Positions 45,066 through 58,350 of a DNA stretch of 64,000 nt are shown here, one piece after another; position 1 is the first letter of the stretch, and each line of letters opens with the position of its first letter. Source of the DNA: Protonemura montana. Its lineage: Eukaryota > Arthropoda > Insecta > Plecoptera > Nemouridae. The notes beneath the pieces were generated by a model. The model was not told the DNA's origin and ran no database searches. It was given only the letters and a program-made list of their open reading frames with translations. The position numbers and the translations under genes were made by a program. Where the stretch lies: positions 11,880,001 through 11,944,000 of the forward strand of contig OX387608.1 in assembly GCA_947568835.1 (NCBI GenBank), given 5' to 3'.

Positions 45066-45609
45066 CTTGGTGTATCACCAAACCGAGGGTAATCTTTTTA
45101 AACTACACGTGTGGTCATGAAGCCCACAGCCAATGACCTTCGTTTCAGACAGCTGTGAGCCGACATCGCGTCACTCATCTTGCGTTCGTCGAGAGAGGTT
45201 AATGAGGGTGTCTTCTTAAACGGGGCTAAAAACCATCAGATTACAGGTATTTGTACTTAATAAAATACTAATATTCCGTTGTATATCCTTTCTAAATGAG
45301 TTAATATTGTTCTTTTTTGTTTTTATGTAAGTGCAAGCATGTTGCAAAAGACAATAAAAGAATAGGGATGTTAAATAGTACCATAGAATATGATAGTAAC
45401 GTTTTCTATGGTACCATATAGCACCCAATCGTACCTATGCCTTTACCTACCATCCAATATATAATCGTTCATCATCAGTCCTGTATGTGAACTTATATTC
45501 AAACAAATAACTTTAAATATCGTGCCTACTTCCTACCTAGTTCATACCTCGCAATTTCTGAAACAGACTTTATTTTTCAGAGTTATTCGTCTCCGATCAC
45601 TTTTCAGTA
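45066..45609 (+). promoter_or_regulatory. Upstream region of COA3/TFB1M
   Basis: Must hold the promoter of the COA3-TFB1M unit. A polypyrimidine stretch and acceptor (actttatttttcag, ending at about 45580) lies 30 nt before the COA3 ATG, suggesting a 5' UTR intron. A hairpin with arms around atagtaccatagaa and ttctatggtaccat (about 45376-45418) is also present. No gene here. Confidence 0.35.
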
Positions 45610-45879
45610 ATGGGAGATAACGAACGAATGCCCAAAGTTGATTTCCTCAAAGACAAGGCAAATCTCAAACACACTGCATTGGATTACATGAAATTGGTCG
45701 AGCAACAAAACCTTGAACGTGTCCAAAAACTCAAGCGTATACGAAGAGGCAATCTTATTACAGGCACTTTGCTTGGCGTTGGAGTTTTTGGCATTTATAT
45801 GTACTCTATGCTTGCTGTTAAGCAAGAGCGATTTTTAGACGACTTTGACGAGCCGGCGAGAGTTGATGAAAAGTTATAA
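45610..45879 (+). CDS. COA3: Cytochrome c oxidase assembly factor 3 (CCDC56)
   Basis: A single exon of 89 residues, the expected size. The N-terminal half is charged and helical (LDYMKLVEQQNLERVQKLK). It is followed by one membrane segment (GNLITGTLLGVGVFGIYMYS) and the conserved tail SMLAVKQERFLDDFDEPA. This basic region, single membrane span and QERFLDD motif define the COA3 family. Known: an inner-membrane protein that stabilises newly made COX1 in early complex IV assembly. ATG 45610 is the first in frame and follows an acceptor-like site. TFB1M starts 72 nt after the stop on the same strand, as in Drosophila, where the two are made from one dicistronic mRNA. Confidence 0.92.
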   Translation: MGDNERMPKVDFLKDKANLKHTALDYMKLVEQQNLERVQKLKRIRRGNLITGTLLGVGVFGIYMYSMLAVKQERFLDDFDEPARVDEKL

Positions 45880-49160
<3,281 letters not shown>

Positions 49161-49222
49161 TTTAGAAAGCGTAGATTGATGAAGTCATTGATTATCTGCT
49201 GCTATGTAGTTATTAAATAGAA

Positions 49223-49228
49223 AATAAA
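49223..49228 (+). terminator. Probable poly(A) signal of COA3/TFB1M
   Basis: AATAAA 63 nt after the TFB1M stop, in aaaataaaatatcg. Position and strand make it the best candidate for the end of the shared transcript. Confidence 0.6.
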
Positions 49229-51116
49229 ATATCGAAAAATCTATGTTTTGCTTTAATATGCTAACGATAGAGAATGAATGCAGATAGCACAGGCGATAAA
49301 CCTCAGGCTGAATGCGATGAAGTTAGTACTTTTGAATGTTTCTGTATGTTTGGCGGTGCAATTATTCTGCTTTCTGTTTCAGTTGACTGGAAAACGGTGC
49401 AATCAACGCATCGATTGCTGAGATGCAGGGCTGATGTTGCCAGCGCAGATGTTGATCAGCGTTTTTCTAGCTGGCAAATGCTGGGATCCATCGGTCATTA
49501 CTTGGCATCAAGTTGAAACTTGAAGGGTAATTGGATAAGATCCCAATGATCCTTATCTAGATCTGTGGCAGAGTGAACTACATCCAAGCACTTGGGTTGG
49601 GATCCTCCAGGATTTTCCCTATAATTTCTTTAAAAAAAAACAAGTACCCTTTGTTCTCCAATTAGATCAAAAATGCTTTTGAATCTTAGTGCAGGTTTTT
49701 CAGTGGCATATTAAAAATTAACAGTCTGTTAACACACAAAAAGAATCTTTTGATTGGCTGTTGCTAAACAAATAACAAGTTGACGGACTGTTAGGTTGTT
49801 AACGGGCCACTAATAAACTGGCCGTAAGCCATGACATCAAGAGGTAGAAATGCTATGCAACTAGATGCTTAAATTTAAAATCCTTCAGTTCTCCAACCTT
49901 CCACAAACGCAACGCTTGTCGGAACGGATGGTCAGCCATCCAATAGTCGACTCCATACAGTGTTGCTTATCTTAAGGGTTTCAAGCATGCTAAATGGTCA
50001 GTGTAGATGGGTGGAGGTGAACATTTTGTGGGCCAGATTTTTGTGTCTCTTTGTTAAGAGCGTTATGGTGAATCATTCTTAAATATACAACAAAATCCTG
50101 AGACTAAAAATGATGGCAAGGAAACTTTCACATTGATGACAACCTTTCAACAGGTAGAGTAATTCACCCACATTCCATTTTAAGGCTCCGTCTCTTAGAC
50201 TGCAATGAAAATTTCCCAGCAATTAGTTGCTAGTTTTTTTTTGTGTTTTTGCTGTTTAATTCTAGATTGGATACGCCCCATAAATGCTATCTGCTGTATA
50301 GAAATACGGATTGCACTTCTCATGGAATGGGCATGCTGCAAACCTTTTCCTGGCCCTGCTCTAAAGAGTTTTGCTAATTTTTGCCCAAATTTAAAGTCTG
50401 TGTCAACTGTCAAAACGTAATAAAATTCGGCTAGTTTTTTTGTTGGTATTTATGATTAAGACTGACGCTCTGCCTAAACGTGAGAAGTTTGTAACCTGTT
50501 GAGGCCTGTTTTAGTGCACTGTTTTAGCTCAAGTGGTACGTTCTATTACTATTAGATTTATTAGTAACACAGCTGTAACTATATTATAAAAGCTAATAAA
50601 TTTATGTAAATTTAGAATTAAGCAATTGTGAGTGACCTAGTATTAATACTTGGTCGGATTGGTAGGTACTTTGTAAAAGCCAATTTTTGTTTTTTTCATG
50701 TCATTTATTTTGAAGCTAGCCTCGTCGACGGTGCTACTTTGGTGACATTTCCGCTAGCGTCAAACGGCAGCTATGGCAGACTCCGAGAACAAGGATTAGG
50801 AGTTCCACTTTGTTTAAGATATGGAATTTGTTTGTTTCCTACTTTTTTGATAGGCTTGATCTTTAAGCTGGCGATGCCAGCGAGGCGGCCGTGGGACGTA
50901 CATCAAAACTGCACCTGCGGTGAACGGAGAGAGCTACCGACTGTCGGTAGCAGTCATCGGTTTGTTTGTTGCTGTTTTCTGGACACATGTAATATTTTGA
51001 AATAAAGCTGTCAGATTATTTTCAAATTCTGCTTTTTATTTAAAAATTGACAACGGCTTGCGTTGAAATTGCGACAACTAGCGTTGCCTCCGAGAATCGT
51101 CACGGTAAGGCGGTGG
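49229..51116. other. Intergenic, with one diverged SINE head
   Basis: At about 49889-50010, ctccaaccttcc, cggatggtcagccatccaat and cagtgttgcttatctt match the minus-strand 5S-SINE in order but with many changes. The rest has only short ORFs of no recognisable family. Confidence 0.4.
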
Positions 51117-51545
51117 GAAAGTACCTCCTCGTTCATTATACTTGCCTGATACTAACAGCCAAATTTTCACTGATTTTGTAGTCATAAAAGCCCTCAGGCT
51201 AAAAGACCTCCTCGCTCATTATACTTGCCTGATACGAACGGCCAAATTTTCACGACAAATTTCAGTCATTAAAGCCCTCGGGCACCAAGACCTCCTCACT
51301 CATTATACTTGCCTGATACATATGAACAAATTTTCGCGAACATTTGAAACCATAAAAGCCCTCGGGCGTTATACAAAAGACCTCCTCGCACATTATACTT
51401 GCCTGATACAAACGGCCAAATTTTCACTGATTTTGTAGCCATAAAAGCCCTCAGGCTCAAAGACCTCCTCGCTCATTATACTTGCCTGATAGAAACGGCG
51501 AAATTTCCAACAAATGTTAGTGCCCTTGGGCGTTGAATTGCCGCA
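51117..51545. repeat. Minisatellite, five units of about 83-88 bp
   Basis: Each unit has acctcctcgctcattatact, then tgcctgatacgaacggccaa, attttcac and cataaaagccctcgggc. Starts are near 51124, 51206, 51290, 51379 and 51464. An incidental ORF runs through part of it. Confidence 0.9.
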
Positions 51546-51880
51546 GGTTGCTATAGCCCTGGGCCTTTTTTTTTTTCAATTCAAAGGATTATTTCTTGAA
51601 GTCAATCAAATAGCTCTCTTTAATCAAGTAATTTAGCTAATTTGGTAGTGATTTTCCTTGAATTCCTTACCATTTTGAAAACGACTCACCCGAACAAAAG
51701 ATATTCAAAATCAAATGAAACATATGTTTAATTCTGGAGGGAGGACAGCACCAATTTAGGAATTACTACAAATAGGCTTCATAAAATGTCAAACGTTCAT
51801 TCAAAAAATTTATTATTTAACCAGAGGCATACATTTTACATTTTCACATGATATTGTTTAACGAGATGAAATGTGGCGAT

Positions 51881-52021
51881 TTACACCAAGGTTATAGTAG
51901 CGGCAACATTCTCCAAATTCCTATTTTCACTGAGCTGGCACGGAAACGCAAACTTGGAACTCGGACATCTATTGCGACCTTCTGGAGGTTGAAATCTTGC
52001 TGGGCACTGATGGTTTACCAC
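51881..52021 (-). CDS. Possible isolated Cys-containing terminal exon (weak)
   Basis: Behind a plausible acceptor (tttgttacag, minus strand) a phase-0 frame of 46 codons reads VVNHQCPARFQPPEGRNRCP and ends LENVAATITLV then a stop. The three Cys and the compact ending look exon-like. No upstream exon could be joined with confidence and no family was recognised. Chance is quite possible. Confidence 0.2.
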   Translation of the reverse strand: MVNHQCPARFQPPEGRNRCPSSKFAFPCQLSENRNLENVAATITLV

Positions 52022-52980
52022 CTGTAACAAACAAAATTGGCATTAAATCCAGGAATTCCACGTATACCACCAGTTTTTCCTCTCAATTTCCTTTTACACC
52101 AACTCGGACAAAGTTGGTACATTATTTTGTCAATAAATTTCATAATTTGGGTCACTATCATTAAGTTGCCCCCAATTTTTGGTTACTTATGTACGAATTA
52201 CCACCTGCAAAACACCATGGGATGAAGGGGATCTGAACGGCTCTTGGAAATACTCGGTTCATGGCATTGGAGGGCTCGGAGTTTAATCTAGCTCATAACG
52301 AAAGGCCCCGTGCTTTTAGCACGGCATGCAGCACCAACTACGTCTACTTCAATCTCATGATCCCAGGCTCTTTCTCCAAAGAACCTCAAAGAGGCTTTTA
52401 ACGTGGTTAATAATAACCGACAAAAATTGATAGTGACTTTGAGTAACATCTTGGGATCGGCTAGGTGATAAAGGGAAAGGAGGGGGATTCTGTATGTTTT
52501 CATATCTGCACTGGTTTTGAGATGCAATAGTGGTAGTTTACATTCAAATTCTGTACAAGTAGGCCTCATAACCTAAGGGTCTATAGTGTACCGCTGTTGG
52601 TACCGCTGATCAGCATTGACAAACCTTTTTGCAAAAGCGATCATAGATAGAAATGAAGCTAATATCTTCAATGTGAGATCTTTTAGGAATGCCAACTGAA
52701 CATTCCAACTGGAGGAGACAACTGGGATGTCAATAGATATCGATATTACACCGTTCATAGGTTCACTGGCCTGCTAATCAGATACATAATCCATGTCAAA
52801 TTTAAAGAAAAGGAGGCCACTTTAGTAAAATCTCGAGTACAATAAATTGGAATAAAAATTTAATTAAAAAAAAAAAAATAGCATGCAGTTAATTGACGAA
52901 CTGAGTTAGAGCTATGGACAGACTAGGCTATGAAAGATGAAATGTAAAGTATGGTATTACAAGCCCCAAACAAGCTGGTT
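52022..52980. other. Intergenic, nothing firm
   Basis: Two minus-strand frames (52288-52569 and 52573-52758) are open but lack family resemblance or splice signals that join them. Confidence 0.35.
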
Positions 52981-52984
52981 AATT

Positions 52985-53280
52985 TTATTCTTAACAACAC
53001 TATAACCGTCTCAAAAATCGATGCCCGAACGCGGAGTCTAACCCCGATCTCCACCTTTCGCGGGTGTTGCTCTGAACCATTGAGCTATCTGGACACCTTG
53101 AGGACACCATTGAGCTATCTGGTGTCCAGATAGCTCAATGGTTCAGAGCAACACCCACGAAAGGTGGAGATCGGGGTTCGAGTCCGCATTTGGGCATCGA
53201 TTTTTGAGACAGTTATAGTGTTGTTAATAATAAAATACCCCGCGCATTGCAAGCGTTTGCAATTTAAATAAGAGTTCATC
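52985..53280. mobile_element. Inverted pair of tRNA-derived SINEs (large palindrome)
   Basis: A minus-strand copy (about 52985-53097) and a plus-strand copy (about 53123-53280) meet head to head across a short centre that repeats the head sequence. The plus copy has a clean box A region (tagctcaatggttcagagc) and perfect box B (ggttcgagtcc), then gatttttgagacagttatag, aataataaaatacc and the tail gcattgcaagcgtttgcaat. Arm identity looks above 95% over more than 100 bp. Confidence 0.88.
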
Positions 53281-54411
53281 CTAATAAAGCTGGTTAATTC
53301 TTTAACTTTTTAAAGACAGATTCAAAAAGTTATGGAATATTATACAGCCAATAGTTTTGTTATGTCTCAGTTTCTGAAGCTCAGCACATGTTTCTACTCA
53401 TCCAAATTTCTTTGTTTTTAAGTAAAAACGAGCCCATTTTATTGGATTTTGGCTGACCGCAATTGTCGGTGGATTTTATTTCTTCCATTGTCTAAGACCT
53501 CTCACAAAATTAAAAAATTACCCTTCCAAAATATCGTTCCAGTCTACCACGGCACACTGCTTTTCGATTGGCTAGAACTCCACTCTAGGTCCAAACCAGT
53601 TCCCAAGCACAGGAAGTGTATCTTTGAAACTCTGTCTTAGCTCTGTCTGCTAAAACGACCCATCTCTGAACAGTAGAGGCAAGGGTTTAGGACAGAGCAA
53701 CCAAGAAATCTAGAATCTAGATCCACATTAATTTTTAGCCTAACAAGACTGAGTCTTTCCCTATTAAGGTACCTTCTGTTGCTTCTTAAGTTTGTCCACG
53801 GGAGAAAAGAGGAGCCGAAACGATTGCATTGACCGTGCAAACATTTGATTTACCTTTGCATCTAAGCCGAAATCTCAGCAGGTGCTGAGGGTGCCAACTT
53901 GTCGCATGACCGAAGCCACCGAAGCCACCAACATCACATCCGAAGCCACTCTTGGCCAAAGCGTAATCACCCCGGAAAACGCTGAGCCAGCAGACAAGCA
54001 GATTTGCAACAAAAAGCGAACAACCAGGTCAAAATACAAGAACAAGAACAATTAAGGAAAAAATTGGTCTTGTACAAAAACACGTGGTTTAGGGGAAAGG
54101 TCGGATGGAAAACATGGATATGGAAAAGAATGGACCATGTGTTTTGTTTCTGGATGCGAAATATAATTGTTTTTGTGCAGAAATATATGTTTCTGCAATC
54201 TAATTTAATTGGTTTGAACATTTTGCAGTTATTTTCTACCTAGAATTGCTTTTAATGCGTATTTGTGGATTAATTATGTCGAACAGAATTTAAATTTCTC
54301 CTTCGAGCTAGGGATTGAGGTGCTTGAAGTTGAAATGCTCGGTTTTCATTGTATGGTAGTTGTCATATTCCTCATGACTACTTACATGTCAATTCAATCA
54401 CTCTTCTCCGT
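53281..54411. other. Intergenic region 3' of TRIT1
   Basis: No coding signal. A few imperfect ccgaagccac repeats occur near 53910-53960. Confidence 0.4.
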
Positions 54412-55841
54412 CTACACGGGCGGAACCGCTTCTTCCTTCGACTTTGTACTTGTCACGACCTTTGGCACAGGATTCAGCTTTGCCATCCGACCCACCATCT
54501 TCTTGTGCTTCTTGGAGCCGAGGTGAATCTTCCACTGCAGATTGCCGACAAACACGCGACTGCACGTTTGACACGTGTGACTGCCCCACTCGTGGTTGAG
54601 CGGAGAGTCGACGGGGAGAGGGGTCACGTCTGTGAGGTTGCGATCGTGCAGGTAGCTCTCCACGACCTTGCACGCCGGCGCCGTCACCAGCTCGTCCCAG
54701 CGCGAGACGTCCGAACCATCAAGCGCAAATACAGGCGGCACCTGGGAAATTTTTTAGAGCTAAGTTAGAGGGTCATTCACACATCTATCCAATCTTTCGT
54801 AGGACAGTAGGTATGACTTGAACTACGACATTTCACTTATCCATCTCTAAAACGGATGATAAGCGAGGGGAATGAAGTTTTGGCCGGGTGCGGCGTGGTA
54901 CACGGGTTATACAGGTTAATACAAGATGATAGCGTGATTTTATTTGTTCGGATGGTTAGATATACAATCGATGAACAAAGATAATATTTGCGATGGACAA
55001 ATTGAGCGATGATGTTCACCGGTGTGCTGTCGGATGTAGACTGTGCAGGTAGCTAGGTACCTGCCCCGAATTACCGCTGATGCATCCTCTCGCGTATTGC
55101 CCCCTGGTCCCCCGGCCCTCTGTTCAATCTCGGCGCGGGAACCAGGCCGCCACAAAGTTTTTGTACTAACTTTCATCCCTCCAGACTCTCTCCCGAACAG
55201 AATTAGGGATGGAAACCCATTGTGAACCATAGAAAGCAACAACTCTTTCAGCAATGAGCCCCAATACCTAACCCCGCAAAGTGTAGCTGAACGTTTAAGA
55301 TTTCAGCAAACACATCAAACCGTACTGACAGTGATACCATTTTTCTCACGATGACAGCTACCAAATTAATTGGGGCCCGACTGTAAATATGTCTAAAGAG
55401 TTGCTACTTCTTCTCGACAGAACAGTCTATTTGAAACCCATTTTTAAAACCCAGAGGCACAAGTTATTGCACAACTTTTTTGACAATTTTGAGGTTAGCT
55501 ATTGGATTTTCCGTGCTTCCCCACATTCCTGTGATTTGCCAGGCAAAAAAAAATCCACTGCAATGGACTTCCTCCAGAATCAACATCTTCCACAGATCAA
55601 ACCTTTTTTAAATAAGGTTTTTCCCCCCACCTGTCTGTCCGGTCGGCGTAGGAAGCGGTTGACGACCCATTTCACTTGTCTTCGCGCATATCGCCGCGTG
55701 ACCAGCTTGAGCTCGTCGACGCCGTTCTGCAGGAGGCGTTTGCCAGCCTCTGTGTCGCGTTCCTCGGTGGGCAGGGTCAGGTATGCGTGGAACTCTTTGA
55801 AGCCGATCGACTGGAAGATGCCCGTCGTGTAATCGGGACAG
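54412..55841 (-). CDS. TRIT1: tRNA isopentenyltransferase, last two exons (5' part not found)
   Basis: Exon 55631-55841 reads [19 protein letters not shown], the family signature, then [12 protein letters not shown]. The last exon, 54412-54741, reads [17 protein letters not shown] and then a C2H2 zinc finger of the matrin/U1 type: [17 protein letters not shown] with the second His in GSKKH. This C-terminal finger is typical of eukaryotic TRIT1/MOD5. Known: it adds an isopentenyl group to A37 of cytosolic and mitochondrial tRNAs that read UNN codons. The ATP-binding P-loop and catalytic exons should lie upstream (higher coordinates), but I did not find them on the minus strand before 64000. 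A solo LTR inside a SINE sits in the intron between these two exons. Confidence 0.9.
54840..55212 (-). mobile_element. 5S-derived SINE fragment split by a solo LTR
   Basis: Left piece 54854-54878 (gatgataagcgaggggaatg) and right piece 55155-55212 (gtactaactttcatccctcc, ctctctcccgaacagaa) are adjacent in intact SINE copies. The 276-bp repeat between them is a later insertion. Confidence 0.75.
54879..55154 (-). mobile_element. Solo-LTR-like repeat, copy 2, unoccupied
   Basis: 276 bp with the same ends as copy 1 (on the minus strand TGTGGCGGCC at the start and CCCGGCCAAA at the end). It is flanked by AAGT at 54875-54878 and 55155-55158. It includes the single ggccggggg 9-mer that the MULE duplicated in copy 1, and a 13-bp-plus stretch (gtataacccgtg) missing from copy 1. 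Confidence 0.75.
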
Positions 55842-55898
55842 CTGTAAGGAAGACGTGGAAAAGTTAGTTTCGAGGCGTTCCAGAGTGTGGGAGGGATT

Positions 55899-55920
55899 GG
55901 GGGGGGGGGGGGGGGGGGGG
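55899..55920. repeat. 22-G homopolymer
   Basis: An uninterrupted run of G, 58 bp from the TRIT1 exon, within the upstream intron. Such a run is prone to length error in sequencing and could form a G-quadruplex. Confidence 0.9.
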
Positions 55921-56039
55921 ACATTCTGAAGCTTTTAATTATAATAAAAACAGTAATAATAAAATATTAATAATAAGACAGTAAGATATGTAGATTTCTG
56001 CGATCACGTCAATCTGTAGACCAATCTTCAACCTCTCTG

Positions 56040-56408
56040 CCTTATCATTGATGATTGATAATGACTGTTTTGACAACGGGCCCCGTGGCACTGGTCTAAT
56101 AGTGTCGGTGAATGAGTGGATGATTATAAGGATGATGATGAAACAAACATATCCTAGTAAGGAGGGGAAACCCAGTGCCGCCAAGTAGCCTACTCCTGTC
56201 GAAGAGCACCTATGGGGCCACCGGCTTAACGTCCCCTCCGGAGGGCGGTACAACGCGAACAGGAGGATTCCTCCACAAATCCATGCTGTCGAGAGGTTGA
56301 TAAACAAGGCGAGTGACCAATACCTGACCCAGCGCAGTGTAGCTTAACTTTGGTGATCTCAAAAGAATCAGTGTTTCCAACACGCCAAGCCGTTTGGTTG
56401 CCATATCT
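56040..56408 (-). mobile_element. 5S-derived SINE copy with internal deletion
   Basis: Tail (gtggcactggtctaatagtg), body (gttgataaacaaggcgagtg) and 5S head (ccaatacctgacccagcgca, gcttaactttggtgatctc, gtgtttccaacacgcc) are present. The segment from ctttcat to ggtcaccc is deleted, joining body directly to head. It lies upstream of the last TRIT1 exons, presumably in an intron. Confidence 0.85.
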
Positions 56409-56717
56409 TTTAGAAGTAAACGATCCCCTATTCCTGTATAGCAATGCCTGGGGTTGGGACACCCTTTTTACCATAGGTCGGGGAATAAATAGCGATGCTA
56501 GGAAATAAAAAGTTGGTAATTTTATATTTAAGGGCGTTGTAGACAAACACTACGCATAAGAATGAACACAAAAATATCGTACTAAGTTTCACAAAATAAA
56601 CTAAGTTTCGGATTTCAGCCCTTTTTTAGAAGTTATGACAAAATATAGGAAAACCAATTTCGTACAAGGTGCTTTGTCAACATCTTTCTCTATGGTTGTG
56701 TAGTCAAAAGTAAGTCA

Positions 56718-56764
56718 TTCTGAGCCAAGGGCTCAGAAAGTCATTCTGAGCCAAGGGCTCAGAA
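56718..56764. repeat. Two tandem copies of a 21-bp palindrome
   Basis: ttctgagcc-aag-ggctcagaa occurs at 56718-56738 and again at 56744-56764, a 26-bp period. Confidence 0.85.
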
Positions 56765-57417
56765 TATATTAATATATTAATTATTTATAAAGGGCTGGAA
56801 TTATTTCCGTCGCCCTCTGCATTGTTTTTTTTTGCGGAAACCGCTAAAAACACGGCCTAGGATCGAGATATAAAATAATTTATAATCACTTAACACGTGG
56901 AATGTTTCGATCGATTTGTGGTCAAAATTTTCAATTACCTGGTGGTAGTGGTATTTGTCAATCAATTGGCATTTTTCTTTATCCCGCATAACCGATACCT
57001 GGACCTAACTCAAACCTAGTCTAAAACCTCTTCAAGTCGAGACTTGTTATAAATGTATGTATGTGTTAGTGATCCATTTTTCATCCCTCAGTTTAAAACG
57101 AACATCGAGGTTTATCTGTGTAACGAGACCAATCGATTGGCTCTTTAAAAATATCCAAATTCCAAAATCCACACATTTTATTCTTGATCGGCGATATAAT
57201 CTTTGGGAGACCCACTAATCTAGCTGGACGTGCATACTACAAACCAAAACAATCCGCAAACTATGCACTTGTGTTACACTGGTAGACAGAGAGGTAAGTG
57301 GTAAATTATGAGATGGTCTTATGTCCCCTTATACATTGCCCTTTCCTCCAGCTGCATGGGAAAAATAATTTCTTTCCACACATCTAAAGTAGACTCGTTG
57401 GCAGAGAACATTTTTGC

Positions 57418-57670
57418 GACGATTATAGTGTTCATAATAATAAAATACCCCGCGCATTGCAAGCGTTTGCAATTTAAATAAGATTTCATCTATCTTTAAT
57501 AAGAAACATTGATAACCTCTCAAAAATTGGTGTCCGACCGTGGACTCGAACCCCGATCTCCACCTGTCGTGGGTGTTGCTATAACCAATTGAGCTAATTA
57601 GACATCGCCTGTAAAATCTGATATAAATTGCAAATGCTTGCATTGCGTTAAGTACGGTTGACAGAATTTT
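57418..57670. mobile_element. tRNA-derived SINE: plus-strand tail joined to a minus-strand copy
   Basis: The tail at 57424-57488 (aataataaaataccccgcgc, gcgtttgcaatttaaataag) faces a minus-strand copy at about 57510-57665 with box B seen as ggactcgaaccccgatctcc and box A as caattgagcta. The flank gaatgaccgatctccaagga (57686-57705) matches the flank of the 11.5-kb copy. Confidence 0.8.
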
Positions 57671-57797
57671 AGTGCATTTGATGAGAATGACCGATCTCCA
57701 AGGAGCAGAACCATTAGGCTGTGAAGTGATTTCAGTAACGTTGACAGTGATTGACTCACTGTAACGCGTATAACGAGAGTCATCCCCAGAGAGACAC

Positions 57798-58088
57798 ATG
57801 TTTACCCCATCCCTTCCGGTCTCTGGTAACCAAACAGAATGGCCGCGCCCAATTGTCGATTGTCCATCAGCCGAGGACAAGCTCGTCCTTGGCGCCGACC
57901 CCCTGGCCTCTTCGGTCTTGCCTCCCGATGCGCGTAAGATCGCTGCCTATCGCGGTGACCGGAAGTCGGTGAAAGAGACAGGAAGTGCGAACGAGCGCGC
58001 GCTCTGCCACTCGTCAAAGACGTTAGGCCTCTTTCGACTGTCAGTTGTCACGCTCTTCGTGACCTGCGCGCGACGACAAGACATTTAA
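57798..58088 (+). other. GC-rich ORF with faint isopentenyltransferase-like stretch
   Basis: A 96-residue plus-strand ORF in a GC-rich island of about 280 bp. One stretch, DPLASSVLPPDARKIAAY, recalls the DP-x-A-x-HP-x-D-x-RKI segment of TRIT1-type enzymes. It is on the strand opposite to the TRIT1 exons, so it cannot be part of that gene as arranged. It may be chance, an inverted fragment, or an unrelated first exon. Confidence 0.2.
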
Positions 58089-58136
58089 AGAGGCTTAGGC
58101 AGGGTTATTTTTTTAAGGGATGCCAATCAGTTCAAG

Positions 58137-58350
58137 CTTTAGTAACATAAGATAGCAGAATTTAGAATATCTTTCAGCCGATCTCAGCATCTCCATGGCT
58201 ACCAAACGTTGAATCTACCATTGAACCTTCTATGCTAGGCCATGATATACCCTTGGTAACATAAGATAGCAGAATTGATAAGCTCTGTCAGTCGATGTCA
58301 GCATCTCCATGACTTTCAAAAGCTAAATCTATAGTTGAATCTCGTTTTCA
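58137..58350. repeat. Tandem pair of about 117 bp related to the 1.8-kb foldback
   Basis: taacataagatagcagaatt recurs 117 bp apart. Each unit contains a form of tcagcatctccatggctac and a gaatcta block, the same sequence as the arms at 1840 and 1937. Confidence 0.65.

Noticed and set aside
50628-51005. 125-codon plus-strand ORF ending before the minisatellite
   Set aside because: It starts on a GTG, lacks any recognised motif and has no splice or context support.
53123-53195. Possible functional tRNA gene with perfect box B
   Set aside because: No proper acceptor stem pairing and no clear anticodon arm. The same sequence with the same tail recurs as a SINE.
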